Assembly: GCA_947170725.1 (NCBI GenBank)
Contig: CAMVUM010000002.1
Span: forward strand, 1-64,000
Reading direction: 5' to 3'
DNA: 64,000 nucleotides
Source: an uncultured Prevotella sp.
Lineage (GTDB): Bacteria; Bacteroidota; Bacteroidia; Bacteroidales; Bacteroidaceae
Part shown: in pieces, positions 24,711-34,043 of the stretch
Layout: each line of letters starts with the position of its first letter
How positions within the stretch are numbered: the stretch's first letter is position 1
Position numbers and translations under genes: made by a program
The notes under the pieces: generated by a model
Seen by the model: only the letters and a program-made list of their open reading frames with translations
The model's database searches: none
What the model was told of the DNA's origin: nothing

Positions 24711-25877
24711 ATGATGCGGCTGTGGTGGACAATGGTTATGATGACAGTGGTCTTGATGGCCGCAGGAACGACGATGCCGGAAAATGGGGTATGGCCTGAA
24801 AATAAACCGGCACAAACAAATTGTCCGAAAGAAAATACGGAAAGACAGGATAAGCCGGAAGACAAACAAAAAGAACGGAAAATTGGCAGTATTAGAAAGA
24901 CCATAAGAGGATTTAGCGCCATTGACACCAACTATATTGAACCACAGCACTACAACTATACGGTCATGCTCCAATCGACATCGACATACGAGATATACAC
25001 CCTCAAAAGCAGCAAAGGGCAGGAACTGACATTCGCTCCGGACGTCATCATGAAGTTCGGACCGTATTTCGGATGGCGGTGGTTTTTTCTCGGATATACA
25101 TTTGACCTCCGCAACATAAGTTTCGGAGGTAGCAAGCAGAAACAGGAGTTGGACTTCAGTATCTACAGTTCACAGATTGGCATAGACCTTTTCTACCGCC
25201 GGACAGGCAGCGACTATAAAATCAGAAATGCACGTATGGGCGACGGATTTGATGTCTCTCAGCTGGAAGGAATGCCATTCGGAGGACTGAACGTCGGTAT
25301 CTCCGGATTTGACATCTACTATATATTCAATCACAAACGTTTTTCCTATCCGGCCGCTTTCTCCCAAAGCACATGTCAGAAACTGAGTTGCGGTTCATGG
25401 ATTGCTGGCATCGGATACACGAAAAACAGTCTGGAACTGAACTATGACAATCTGCAAAAGGTTGTTGAGGCAAACGTCATGCCGGTGAATACGGTGAAGA
25501 TTGACAGCGGACTGATGTTCAGTAGCGTGAAATATTATGATGTGAACGTATCATGCGGATATGCATACAACTGGGTGTTTGCAAAAAACTGCCTGTTCTG
25601 TGCAAGCGGGGCATTGTCAATAGCCTACAAACATTCCCACGGCGACACGCCGGAGAAAAGCGACGGGTTCGGATTTGACTTCGACAATGTCAATTTCGAC
25701 GGTATCGGGCGTTTCGGACTGGTTTACAACAACACGCGATGGTATGCCGGAATGAGCGCAATCATACGCTCATATAATTATCATAAGTCCCGTTTTTCAG
25801 CAAACAACACTTTCGGCAGCCTGAATATATATGTGGGATATAACTTCGGAAAGAAAAAACGATATAGAAATAAATGA
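24711..25877 (+). CDS. DUF4421 family protein, probable outer-membrane or envelope protein
   Basis: A 388-residue protein. It begins with a hydrophobic stretch (LWWTMVMMTVVLMAAG) acting as a signal peptide, then a Lys/Glu/Pro-rich linker to about 65. The conserved DUF4421 region begins IDTNYIEPQHYNYTVMLQ. Alternating aromatic strands (..GPYFGWRWFFLGYTFDL.., ..IYVGYNFGKKKRY at the end) suggest a beta-barrel, but this is inference. A good Shine-Dalgarno-like GAAGGGA abuts the start. The stop overlaps the next start by 4 bp (ATGA), so the two are coupled. Confidence 0.82.
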   Translation: MMRLWWTMVMMTVVLMAAGTTMPENGVWPENKPAQTNCPKENTERQDKPEDKQKERKIGSIRKTIRGFSAIDTNYIEPQHYNYTVMLQSTSTYEIYTLKSSKGQELTFAPDVIMKFGPYFGWRWFFLGYTFDLRNISFGGSKQKQELDFSIYSSQIGIDLFYRRTGSDYKIRNARMGDGFDVSQLEGMPFGGLNVGISGFDIYYIFNHKRFSYPAAFSQSTCQKLSCGSWIAGIGYTKNSLELNYDNLQKVVEANVMPVNTVKIDSGLMFSSVKYYDVNVSCGYAYNWVFAKNCLFCASGALSIAYKHSHGDTPEKSDGFGFDFDNVNFDGIGRFGLVYNNTRWYAGMSAIIRSYNYHKSRFSANNTFGSLNIYVGYNFGKKKRYRNK

Positions 25878-26830
25878 GGAAGAGAGTTTTTATCACAGTT
25901 TCCATGCTTCTGCTGACGGTAACAGAAGGATTGGCGGCATGTAACATAAAATTATCGGCGGAACCGGACGGATGCTTTGCCTGCACAAGTGTATGTGCTA
26001 TATCGGCAACAGACGGCATGATTTCCAACCGCACTCATTTCAGCACGGAAGATAGTCTGACCATCTGCAACATGCTCGAAGATGCCCGTCAACAGCCGCA
26101 GGCCGCAAGACAACCGCTGTTCTTCGCAAGGAAATTCATTGGAAGACCGTATGTCGCCCATACGCTTGAACTTCCGGGGGAAGAACGGCTGGTCGTGAAT
26201 ACGACACAGTTGGATTGTACGACACTCGTAGAAACGGTGACGGCGCTGACAATGTGTGCCGCAAGGAGGCTCTACTCGTTTCGCGACTACCTCAACGCTC
26301 TGATGAGCCTGCGCTATCGCGGAGGACTGTTAGACGGATATGTCAGCAGGCTTCACTATTTCAGTGACTGGATTGAGGACAAAGGCAGGATGGGGATAAC
26401 AACAGAAATACAGTCTCCAGCACCACCGTTCACGGGTGTACAGAAGCTGGACATTTATTATATGAGCACTCACGCAAAGAGTTATAAGGCTTTGGAGGAA
26501 AATCCCGAATTTATTGAAAAGATAAGGGTACAGGAGAAGGAACTTACGGGAAAAACCTATAAGTTCATACATAAGCGTGACGTACAGAACACGAAGCTGA
26601 TGAGGGAGACTATTAAGGACGGTGACATCATCGCCATCACATGCAATAAAAAAGGGCTTGACATTGCTCATCTCGGGTTTGCTGTATGGCGGAATGACGG
26701 ACTTCATCTGCTCAATGCGTCAATGCTACACAAGAAGGTAGTTGAAGAACCGATGACACTATATAAATATCTACAGAAGCATCCAAGCCATACGGGCATC
26801 AGGATTGTTCGTATGAACAGGATGCCGTAA
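25874..26830 (+). CDS. DUF1460 family protein (amidase-like, NlpC/P60-related fold)
   Basis: A 318-residue exported protein with a signal peptide (MRKRVFITVSMLLLTVTEGLAA). The family region shows ARKFIGRPYVAHTLE followed by TQLDCTTLVETVTAL, where the Cys is the expected nucleophile. A later HLGFAVWRNDGLHLLNAS carries the expected His. DUF1460 proteins are N-acetylmuramoyl-L-alanine amidase-like, so a peptidoglycan role is likely but not proven. It is translationally coupled to the DUF4421 gene through a 4-bp overlap. Confidence 0.85.
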   Translation: MRKRVFITVSMLLLTVTEGLAACNIKLSAEPDGCFACTSVCAISATDGMISNRTHFSTEDSLTICNMLEDARQQPQAARQPLFFARKFIGRPYVAHTLELPGEERLVVNTTQLDCTTLVETVTALTMCAARRLYSFRDYLNALMSLRYRGGLLDGYVSRLHYFSDWIEDKGRMGITTEIQSPAPPFTGVQKLDIYYMSTHAKSYKALEENPEFIEKIRVQEKELTGKTYKFIHKRDVQNTKLMRETIKDGDIIAITCNKKGLDIAHLGFAVWRNDGLHLLNASMLHKKVVEEPMTLYKYLQKHPSHTGIRIVRMNRMP

Positions 26831-26949
26831 TCTCTCTATACGCCCAACGCCCTGCTTATAAGGACCGTTCAATCACGGATAAAGGGGCTACGGCTATGAT
26901 ATTGAAAGCAATCATAAAGCGAATACATTATAACAAAACTATAAAAAAT

Positions 26950-27336
26950 ATGGAATTACCCGATTTTATGAATTATGCCGGAAAGTTCTCGGCAAACGAT
27001 TTCACTGAAAAAATATCACGAGTAGCCAAAAGAGCTGGTGCAAAACTTGTTTATGCAGCCCTCATTCTCTACTATACACTGCAGAGTGATAAAGTATCTA
27101 AGACAGATAAGGCTATAATAATCGGTGCCTTGGGATATATGATAAGTCCGTTGGACGGAATCCCCGATGCGATTCCGATTGTAGGACTGACGGATGACAT
27201 GGCTGTATTGGTATATGTCCTGAAAAAGGTATGGACGAATGTAGAACCGGAAATAAAGGACAAGGCGAAGGAAAAACTGTCAAAATGGTTTGATGAGGAC
27301 GAAATCGCGGAAATCGATGATTTGTTCAAAGCATAA
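26950..27336 (+). CDS. YkvA/DUF1232 family membrane protein
   Basis: A small protein of 128 residues from Met 26950; the frame also allows a start at 26896. The DUF1232 core is KAIIIGALGYMISPLDGIPDAIPIVGLTDDMAVL, whose SPLD-IPD-IP-G-DD pattern defines the family, and includes one or two membrane segments. The C-terminus is charged and helical (KEKLSKWFDEDEIAEIDDLF). Function is unknown. It lies 120 bp after DUF1460 and 79 bp before yaaA. Confidence 0.82.
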   Translation: MELPDFMNYAGKFSANDFTEKISRVAKRAGAKLVYAALILYYTLQSDKVSKTDKAIIIGALGYMISPLDGIPDAIPIVGLTDDMAVLVYVLKKVWTNVEPEIKDKAKEKLSKWFDEDEIAEIDDLFKA

Positions 27337-27415
27337 GAAACAAGGGCTGTCCGTCAAAAAGAAAAGGCACGGTTGCTAACAGAGATTTGACATACACTAT
27401 GATAAAAGAAATCGT

Positions 27416-28171
27416 ATGCAGATAATACTCGCGAATGCAAAAATCATGGTCAACGAAACTGACCATGAGCCCAAAAGTGTTCCGATGTTCCGCGATATAG
27501 CGGAACGCGTTGCTGCGGAAATGGCAATTATGGACATTGACGAGATGGCAACAATGTTGGGATGCAGCCGGAAAATCGCTGCGGAAAACATATTAAGATA
27601 TCAGAACTTCCCGGCAGCCAGACAGATGGCAGCCATAATGGCATATAACGGACAGGCATATAAACATCTGAAAGCAAAGACACTGGGGCAGGAGGCATTA
27701 GAGTTTGCCCAGAATCATTTATGGATAACGTGTTTTCTATACGGTTTGTTGCGCCCGATGGATGCCATCGCGCCATATCGCATGGAAAATTCCGTGAGTC
27801 TGGAAACGACAAACGATTGTCCGATGAACAGATTTTGGCGAAACCGGCTGACGGACGTGCTCATTGACAGCGTGAAAGCTGACGACGGCATACTTGTCCA
27901 TCTGTCCACAGGAGAATATGAGCAGTTGTTTGACTGGAAACGCGTCTGTAATGAAGTGCATGTGGTTCAACCGCTATTTTATGTCCGTAAAGGCGGCGAA
28001 ATGAAAGTACAGGCTGTTTGGGCTAAAGCATGCCGTGGCGCCATGACCCGGTTTATCCTCGAAAACAAGATTGAAACGACTGATGGTCTACGGATGTTCT
28101 CATACGAAGGATTTGAGTTTAAGCCGAACCTCGGTGACGATAATTTCCCGCATTTCGTCAGGGAGGACTAA
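27416..28171 (+). CDS. yaaA: Peroxide-stress protein YaaA (UPF0246)
   Basis: A 251-residue cytoplasmic protein of the YaaA/UPF0246 family. It begins MQIILANAKIM and has AMAAIMAYNGQAYKHLKA-like sequence at about 75-90, LYGLLRPMDAIAPYRMEN at about 113-130 and the conserved NRFWRNRLT region. In E. coli YaaA lowers intracellular iron and protects DNA during H2O2 stress; the biochemical activity is DNA-binding in some homologues. It ends 37 bp before a hairpin terminator and 105 bp before the IS4 element. Confidence 0.92.
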   Translation: MQIILANAKIMVNETDHEPKSVPMFRDIAERVAAEMAIMDIDEMATMLGCSRKIAAENILRYQNFPAARQMAAIMAYNGQAYKHLKAKTLGQEALEFAQNHLWITCFLYGLLRPMDAIAPYRMENSVSLETTNDCPMNRFWRNRLTDVLIDSVKADDGILVHLSTGEYEQLFDWKRVCNEVHVVQPLFYVRKGGEMKVQAVWAKACRGAMTRFILENKIETTDGLRMFSYEGFEFKPNLGDDNFPHFVRED

Positions 28172-28207
28172 GGAATAAAGACAGGAAAAGCTAAAGAATA
28201 AAACAAA

Positions 28208-28266
28208 ATTGCCTCCCGGAATTGCAACAACCAATGGCATTGCATCTCCGGGGAGGCGATTTTCAT
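28208..28266. terminator. Terminator after yaaA, formerly shared with the phosphatase gene
   Basis: GCCTCCC (28211-28217) pairs with GGGAGGC (28251-28257), with further pairing of TTGCAA and TTGCAT inside. ATTTT follows on the plus strand, and AATTTTGTTTT follows on the minus strand. It can work in both directions. The IS4 element now lies between it and the alkaline phosphatase gene. Confidence 0.7.
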
Positions 28267-28275
28267 ATTTAAATA

Positions 28276-28296
28276 TATTGCTGTCCGATAAAACTT
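28276..28296 (+). repeat. IS4 left terminal inverted repeat
   Basis: Exact 21-bp complement of 29691-29711. The adjacent 9-bp ATTTAAATA is one half of the target duplication. Confidence 0.92.
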
Positions 28297-28317
28297 GAAA
28301 ATGACAAAAATGTATAG

Positions 28318-28353
28318 CTCGAACGCTGATTTTATGGCGTTCGAGTCTTTTCT
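28318..28353 (+). terminator. Inward-facing terminator at the IS left end
   Basis: A 9-bp perfect stem (CTCGAACGC / GCGTTCGAG) with a 10-nt loop, followed by TCTTTTCTTT on the plus strand only. It would stop transcripts entering from the yaaA side. Confidence 0.7.
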
Positions 28354-28371
28354 TTAATTTTACAAGCCCCC

Positions 28372-29601
28372 TCAGTCGAAAAGCGATGGTTCTGGCGTGG
28401 CTCCGGAAGCCGCGGCGAGGATGATTTCCCACTCCTTTTCGGGATTATTGAACAGGCTGTAGAAGTCAACGTAATACATGAGCGTAATTCTGACCATAGT
28501 AGCAAGTCCAGAGAAGCTCCATTGACGTTTTAACCCTTTCTGCATCACCATAAGCAGCAGGTTTGCGATAAGCGTTACCCAGATTTGGATCTTGATGGCA
28601 TTGGCGCTTTCTCCATAAAAGTATTTGAGGGGAAAGTTCTGTTTCATCTGTTTGAATAGTAGCTCGATTTCCCATCGCTGGCGGTATATGTCTATAATTT
28701 CCTCGGGGTCGGACTCCATATCGTTGGTCAACAGAGATATGAGTTTGCGCTTCTTGACATCGGCATAAGTGATTATGCGCGATTTGTGATGGATTGTCTT
28801 CCCACCCTTAAGTTGTTTGACAAATTCCACATTCTGTATCCGAACCTCCATCAGGCCGTCAGGAGTCTGATACATGGTGTCAGACAATATGCTGTATTTC
28901 AGGTTCTTTTTCATTTTGGTGACGTATATAACACCTCGCTCCGTCAACTGTTGGAACTTCTCATAGTCAATATATGCGCGGTCCATTGCCATTATGTCGC
29001 CTTTACTCAATGTTGTCGGTTTGAGCATGAAGGAGTCGTTTGTAGCCGCAGAGGTGAACTTTATATCCGACGGCACACCTTCGTTGGCATGGATGACGGT
29101 ATGCACTTTGATTCCACCTTTCTTTTTCCCCGTCTTTGGATGTCGTCCGACACCTTTGAATAGCAGGTTGGAGAACAGAGTGATGGTCGTGGAGTCGATA
29201 ATCTGCAGCCGTTTCATCCATTTTAGAGTCTTGCGGCTGCGGCTGTCCGAGGAAAGAACATGGCGGTAAGTGAAGTATAAATCGCGGTAAATAGCCTCAA
29301 ATATAGCTTCAGGACGTCTCTTGTTGGCATCGGCGAGTGTGCTGCGCCCGATTTTGAAGGTAATTCCGAGATGTGCCAGTTTACGAGTCTCGGCAAGCAA
29401 TGAGGCTGTTATCTCCCGTAATGAGTCGAAACACATTATCACGGCATAGAGCATCACCACCAGATGAATCCAGCAGGTGAACCGTTTGGTGTACTTCTCC
29501 CCGCCGTTTTCACGGCTGAAATAAAGAATTTTTGACTTGTCAAGCAATTTAATCACCTGACCATAGAGCGGCTGTCCGCTAAAATGACTATTTTTGCGCA
29601 T
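28372..29601 (-). CDS. IS4-family transposase
   Basis: A 409-residue DDE transposase. The N-terminus (MRKNSHFSGQPLYGQVIKLLD) is the DUF4372-type domain found in Bacteroidota IS4 elements. The catalytic Asp residues are in LQIIDSTTI (near 135) and IMAMDRAYID (near 207). The glutamate lies in the IS4 signature YRQRWEIELLFKQMKQN near 310-326. No frameshift or internal stop is seen, so the protein could be active. The last 80 residues are rich in Phe and Leu. Confidence 0.95.
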   Translation of the reverse strand: MRKNSHFSGQPLYGQVIKLLDKSKILYFSRENGGEKYTKRFTCWIHLVVMLYAVIMCFDSLREITASLLAETRKLAHLGITFKIGRSTLADANKRRPEAIFEAIYRDLYFTYRHVLSSDSRSRKTLKWMKRLQIIDSTTITLFSNLLFKGVGRHPKTGKKKGGIKVHTVIHANEGVPSDIKFTSAATNDSFMLKPTTLSKGDIMAMDRAYIDYEKFQQLTERGVIYVTKMKKNLKYSILSDTMYQTPDGLMEVRIQNVEFVKQLKGGKTIHHKSRIITYADVKKRKLISLLTNDMESDPEEIIDIYRQRWEIELLFKQMKQNFPLKYFYGESANAIKIQIWVTLIANLLLMVMQKGLKRQWSFSGLATMVRITLMYYVDFYSLFNNPEKEWEIILAAASGATPEPSLFD

Positions 29602-29635
29602 GGTTATTGTTGATTTTTGGAGAAACCAAAATAAC

Positions 29636-29671
29636 CAAAAAGGACTGACTCCTGCAATAGGAATCAGTCCT
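29636..29671 (-). terminator. Inward-facing terminator at the IS right end
   Basis: A 13-bp stem (29641-29653 with 29659-29671) with a 5-nt loop. The one non-Watson-Crick position is G-U when read on the minus strand and C-A on the plus strand. TTTTT follows on the minus strand. It would block read-through from the alkaline phosphatase gene into the transposase. Confidence 0.75.
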
Positions 29672-29690
29672 AATTTTGTCTAACCATAAA

Positions 29691-29711
29691 AAGTTTTATC
29701 GGACAGCAATA
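29691..29711 (-). repeat. IS4 right terminal inverted repeat
   Basis: Exact 21-bp complement of 28276-28296. The second ATTTAAATA copy follows directly. Confidence 0.92.
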
Positions 29712-29732
29712 ATTTAAATAACGACTTACTTG

Positions 29733-31142
29733 TTACTTCTTCCAGCCCGTGATTGTCCCGATGGCGGGGGCTATCTCTATATTATCAATACGCCCCTGGA
29801 ACACTTCCGTTCCGTTACCTATAGCATAAACAGGCACATAGCCGTTGCTGTGACCGCCACTCGCCCAGCTTATCATGGCCACTTCTGATAATATACGGCA
29901 GGCCGTTTCTCCGATATTGTCAATAAGTTTATTCACCTTGTCGCCATTATTGATAGCTTCCTCAATTGCATTCCAGCGCTTCTTGAGTCTTGATGTCTGG
30001 TCGTCAGTGAGGGTGATACCATTCCAAAAACCGAATTGTGATTTCAGTTCCTTTTCAACGAGATTCCAAGTGAAACGTTTCGGGGATTTTGAATAAAGGT
30101 CATTGAGATGCCATTGAAACTCCGGCTTTGACATTTTCTGGAAACGCAGCAGGTCTGCATGTAGCTCGTATGGTCCTTTTCCCATAACAAGCCCTCCTGT
30201 CTCATGGTCGGCAGAGACGATGATGATTGTCTCGTCAGGATGCTGCGAATAGAACTCGTATGCCACTTTGATTGCCTTGTCCATATCAAGAACTTCATTA
30301 ATGGCCGTTCCTATATCATTCTTATGACAGGCATAATCTATCATTCCGCCCTCAACCATAAAGAAAAAACCGTCTTTGCTGGACCGTGTAAGGAAATTGA
30401 TACCGGCCCGAGTGATTTCTTCAAGCGTAAGATCACCCTTGCGGCGGTCCAATGCATATGGAATATGGTCACGATAGAGCTTCTTGTTAGCCTCGTCGCT
30501 CTGAAACAGTATCATCTTAGAAGCCGATGCTGCCTTCTTAATATAGTCTTTATAACCTTTCGCTATAGTATAACCGGCCTTTTCTGCCTGCTCATACAAT
30601 GTTCCTTCTTCCGGCTTCTTGTCCGGCTCATGAAAGTCTGAGCCGCCGAAATAGTCATATCCGGAAGCAATGAGCTGACGACCTATAGTGTAATACATTT
30701 TGCGGTCCGGTACATGAGCGTAGAACGACGCAGGAGTGGCATGGTCGATAGCGACACTCGTTGCGACACCAACGGCGGCACCGGCCTCCTTTGCCCATGC
30801 CGCAACACTGCTTACTTCTGTCTGAAGGTCAGTTGTGACACCTAATGCTCCATTCTTCGTCTTGTGTCCCGTAGCCAAAGCAGTACCGCCTGCTGCGGAA
30901 TCTGTAACACCATTGGTGCCAGAGTAGGTATTGACAAGTCCCACCACAGGGAAGCTGGACATGAGGATAGGTTCGAAACCTATTCTGCCTTTTAGGGCTG
31001 CAAGATAAGTTTCGGTGACGTTCACCTGATTAACGCCCATACCGTCGCCAATAAAATAGAAAACATATTTGATGCGGTTCTGGGCTATCGCTGTAACGGT
31101 AAGCATCACAGCAAACAATAATAAAAGATATTTCTTTAGCAT
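29733..31142 (-). CDS. Alkaline phosphatase (PhoA family), exported
   Basis: A 469-residue secreted metallophosphatase. The Met at 31142 begins a clear signal peptide (MLKKYLLLLFAVMLTVTAIAQ); the frame upstream to 31208 does not resemble one. Metal-site Asp is in FIGDGMGVN. The catalytic Ser is in GVTDSAAGGTALATG near 90. Later motifs HATPASFYAH, MVEGGMIDYACHKND and VSADHETGGL supply the Zn/Mg ligands. It releases phosphate from monoesters outside the inner membrane. The IS4 element starts 22 bp after its stop. Confidence 0.94.
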   Translation of the reverse strand: MLKKYLLLLFAVMLTVTAIAQNRIKYVFYFIGDGMGVNQVNVTETYLAALKGRIGFEPILMSSFPVVGLVNTYSGTNGVTDSAAGGTALATGHKTKNGALGVTTDLQTEVSSVAAWAKEAGAAVGVATSVAIDHATPASFYAHVPDRKMYYTIGRQLIASGYDYFGGSDFHEPDKKPEEGTLYEQAEKAGYTIAKGYKDYIKKAASASKMILFQSDEANKKLYRDHIPYALDRRKGDLTLEEITRAGINFLTRSSKDGFFFMVEGGMIDYACHKNDIGTAINEVLDMDKAIKVAYEFYSQHPDETIIIVSADHETGGLVMGKGPYELHADLLRFQKMSKPEFQWHLNDLYSKSPKRFTWNLVEKELKSQFGFWNGITLTDDQTSRLKKRWNAIEEAINNGDKVNKLIDNIGETACRILSEVAMISWASGGHSNGYVPVYAIGNGTEVFQGRIDNIEIAPAIGTITGWKK

Positions 31143-31254
31143 GTTATGATCTGTAGATAAAAGAATGGAGGTATAAATGCGACTATCTATAACAAAAAGA
31201 CATATCATTATATCTGCCGCAATATCATGGTTATATCAACATGACACAGACGGA

Positions 31255-31262
31255 CAAACATA
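31255..31262 (-). promoter_or_regulatory. Possible promoter box of the alkaline phosphatase gene
   Basis: Minus-strand TATGTTTG fits TAnnTTTG, 113 bp before the start, with no clear -33. The surrounding 70 bp (31201-31270) are bounded by an exact 10-bp inverted repeat, CATATCATTA / TAATGATATG. Confidence 0.35.
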
Positions 31263-31314
31263 ATGATATGCCCTAAATGTAGTGAATGTGCATTATTACA
31301 CAGCCTGTTGTTAC

Positions 31315-32283
31315 TTAGTTGTTTATAGAACCACCGACAATATCGAGTAGTTCACTTGTTATAGCCTGCTGACGGCTCTTGTTGTACTGCAGATTGAGCT
31401 GCCTGAGCAGTTCATCAGCATTGTCCGTAGCAGTCTGCATTGCCACCATACGGGCCGCATGTTCACTGGCATTACTGTCAAGCAGAGCCGTGTAGAGCAT
31501 GAGATGAGCCAACTTCGGAATGAGAAGGCTGAGAACAGTATTCATATCAGGCTCCACGATAAAGTTGTCATTCAGCGGCTTTGCTTCTTCAACATTACGG
31601 TCTGATACGGTCTGACCCTTCTTGCGAAGATATTCCTGAGTTTCTCGAGTCACCACTTTCGTAGTTAAATCGCGTTCATGATCACGATCCAGTTCGCTCG
31701 TCAAGTCTATCGGAAGAAATGTCTTACGCGTCAAAATCTGCGAACCGGCACTCTTGAAATGATGATATATCATCTCCACGCGGTCAATCTCACCGTCCCT
31801 GAACTTCTTGCCCAAGTCCATTGCCATGTCAATACATCCTTTGGCATTGGGTTTATCGGCCAATTCAGTGAAATCACCGGCAGACTTTAATCCGAGCTTC
31901 GCAACCTTCTCCGCAACCTTACGGCCAATCGGATAGATAAGAATGTTGTCCATGCCAAGAGATTTATACTCATCTACAGCGTGCTGCATCATCTTCAGTA
32001 TGTTGGCATTGAAACCGCCACAAAGACTGCTGTTTGAAGCATACACAACCAATGCGACTCTCTTCACCGGACGGTCTACACTATAAATCGTCGTAGCATC
32101 GGCCTCCGAAGCAAGAAACGCTTTAAGTATATGCTCAAGCATGGTCTCATAAGGAAGCATATTCTCTATCATAACCTGGGCATGATGCAACTTTGATGAC
32201 GCTACCATTTTCATGGCACTCGTTATCTTCCGCGTGCTGTTCACACTGGCTATACGGTTTTTTATTTCTTTCAGTGACGGCAT
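31315..32283 (-). CDS. atpG: F1Fo ATP synthase gamma subunit
   Basis: The rotor stalk of F1. A 322-residue protein with the family N-terminus (MPSLKEIKNRIASVNSTRKITSAMKMVASSKL) and C-terminus (RMVAMQTATDNADELLRQLNLQYNKSRQQAITSELLDIVGG). It is longer than E. coli gamma (287) through an internal region of about 35 residues (about 195-230), as in other Bacteroidota. It is last in the atp operon, 6 bp after atpA. Confidence 0.97.
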   Translation of the reverse strand: MPSLKEIKNRIASVNSTRKITSAMKMVASSKLHHAQVMIENMLPYETMLEHILKAFLASEADATTIYSVDRPVKRVALVVYASNSSLCGGFNANILKMMQHAVDEYKSLGMDNILIYPIGRKVAEKVAKLGLKSAGDFTELADKPNAKGCIDMAMDLGKKFRDGEIDRVEMIYHHFKSAGSQILTRKTFLPIDLTSELDRDHERDLTTKVVTRETQEYLRKKGQTVSDRNVEEAKPLNDNFIVEPDMNTVLSLLIPKLAHLMLYTALLDSNASEHAARMVAMQTATDNADELLRQLNLQYNKSRQQAITSELLDIVGGSINN

Positions 32284-32289
32284 AGACTA

Positions 32290-33876
32290 TCAACTTTTAT
32301 ATACTCCGGCTGTATCAGCCATGACAGACTCAATGACTTTCGTCACGTCATCATCAATCTTTCCAGACGCTAATGTCGCAATGGTCTCAGCATGAGCCGA
32401 ACGCATCTTTTCCAGGAAAGCATCCTGACATTCACGAATCTTCTCTACCGGAACGTCGCGCATAAGTCCATGGGTACCGCAATAGATAATAGCAATCTGC
32501 TCGCCCACGGGCATAGGACTGTACTGCGGCTGGATCAGCAACTGATTGTTCTTACGGCCGCGATCCAACGTCATTGCTGTAACGGCGTCCATATCACTGG
32601 AGAACTTGGAGAAACTTTCAAGCTCACGATACTGTGCCTGGTCAATCTTCAGCGTTCCGGCAACCTTCTTCATACTCTTAATCTGTGCCGAACCACCAAC
32701 ACGCGATACCGAGATACCAACGTTGATCGCAGGACGGAAACCTTGATTGAATAGGTCAGTCTCAAGATATATCTGACCGTCGGTGATGGAAATCACGTTG
32801 GTTGGGATATATGCAGAAACGTCACCGGCCTGAGTTTCAATGATAGGAAGTGCCGTAAGGGAGCCGCCGCCCTTCACATGGCCTTTCATACATTCAGGAA
32901 GATCGTTCATCTGTTCTGCAACTTCCTGTTGGTCGTTGATCTTGGCGGCACGCTCAAGAAGACGGCTGTGCAAGTAGAACACATCGCCGGGATAAGCCTC
33001 TCGACCTGACGGACGACGCAGGATGAGCGACACCTCACGATAGGCTACGGCCTGTTTCGAAAGGTCGTCATATACTACAAGTGCGGAATGACCGCGGTCA
33101 CGGAAATACTCTCCGATGGCGGCGCCGGCAAATGGTGCATAATACTGCATAGCAGCAGGATCGGCTGCCGTTGCGGCAACAATCACCGTATATGGCATGG
33201 CTCCATGCTCCTTCAATGTTGAAACAAGCGCAGCCACCGTACTTGCCTTCTGACCGATAGCGACATAAATACAATATACAGGCTTGCCTGCATCGTAGAA
33301 GCTCTTCTGGTTGATGATTGTATCAACGGCAATGGCCGTCTTACCAGTCTGACGGTCACCGATGATAAGCTCACGCTGTCCACGACCGATAGGAATCATT
33401 GAGTCAACCGCCTTGATACCCGTTTGCAGCGGTTCCTTTACCGGCTGACGATAAATCACACCCGGTGCCTTGCGGTCAAGCGGCATTTCAAATGACTCCG
33501 TCAAATCAATGTCACCACGTCCGTCTATTGCCTCACCCAACGGGTTGATGACACGGCCGAGCATGTTGTCATTGACGCGAATGGAGGCAATACGCTTGGT
33601 GCGCTTCACAACCATTCCTTCCTTGATGCCGGAGGTCGGTCCGAGAAGCACACAACCAACGTTGTCCTCCTCCAGGTTCATCACGATGGCCATGGTACCG
33701 TTTTCAAACTCCAAGAGTTCATTTGCTTCAGCATTGCGTAGTCCGTATATACGGGCCACACCGTCACTGACCTGAAGCACAGTACCAACCTCGTCAAACT
33801 TCTCGCTGCCGCTTATTCCTTTCAACTGTTCGAGAAGAACCTGAGACACTTCGCTTGGTTTTATTTTATCTGACAT
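32290..33876 (-). CDS. atpA: F1Fo ATP synthase alpha subunit
   Basis: Regulatory nucleotide-binding subunit of F1, 528 residues, close to the usual 510-530. Walker A GDRQTGKT near 172-179, VYVAIGQK and the alpha signature [17 protein letters not shown] are all present. The N-terminus ([18 protein letters not shown]) is family-like. It lies 167 bp after atpH, a gap much larger than elsewhere in this operon. Confidence 0.98.
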   Translation of the reverse strand: MSDKIKPSEVSQVLLEQLKGISGSEKFDEVGTVLQVSDGVARIYGLRNAEANELLEFENGTMAIVMNLEEDNVGCVLLGPTSGIKEGMVVKRTKRIASIRVNDNMLGRVINPLGEAIDGRGDIDLTESFEMPLDRKAPGVIYRQPVKEPLQTGIKAVDSMIPIGRGQRELIIGDRQTGKTAIAVDTIINQKSFYDAGKPVYCIYVAIGQKASTVAALVSTLKEHGAMPYTVIVAATAADPAAMQYYAPFAGAAIGEYFRDRGHSALVVYDDLSKQAVAYREVSLILRRPSGREAYPGDVFYLHSRLLERAAKINDQQEVAEQMNDLPECMKGHVKGGGSLTALPIIETQAGDVSAYIPTNVISITDGQIYLETDLFNQGFRPAINVGISVSRVGGSAQIKSMKKVAGTLKIDQAQYRELESFSKFSSDMDAVTAMTLDRGRKNNQLLIQPQYSPMPVGEQIAIIYCGTHGLMRDVPVEKIRECQDAFLEKMRSAHAETIATLASGKIDDDVTKVIESVMADTAGVYKS

Positions 33877-34043
33877 AAAATTCTATTAATTACGAATTTT
33901 GAACTACGGAACGCGGGTGCTGTCCTTAAACCGTCCTGAATCTGGCACTTCATGCTTTTATCAGTGAAACGCCTTCACTGCCCGGCAGTACAGCAAGCGT
34001 CATCCGACACTCTCGCCCGTCATTCCTCATTCTTCTTTTTCAA
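33877..34043. other. 167-bp spacer inside the atp operon
   Basis: Lies between atpH and atpA. No reading frame of note and no clear terminator; a weak GTGAAACGCCTTCAC stem is present near 33965. Other gaps in the operon are 3-80 bp, so an internal processing or regulatory site is possible but unproven. Confidence 0.35.

Larger units (their letters stand above)
28276..29711 (-). mobile_element. Intact IS4-family insertion sequence, 1436 bp
   Basis: The ends are exact 21-bp inverted repeats (28276-28296 and 29691-29711; outer bases TATTGCTGTCCG). They are flanked by a perfect 9-bp direct duplication ATTTAAATA at 28267-28275 and 29712-29720. One full-length transposase gene fills the element. 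An exact TSD and an uninterrupted gene imply a fairly recent insertion. Confidence 0.93.
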
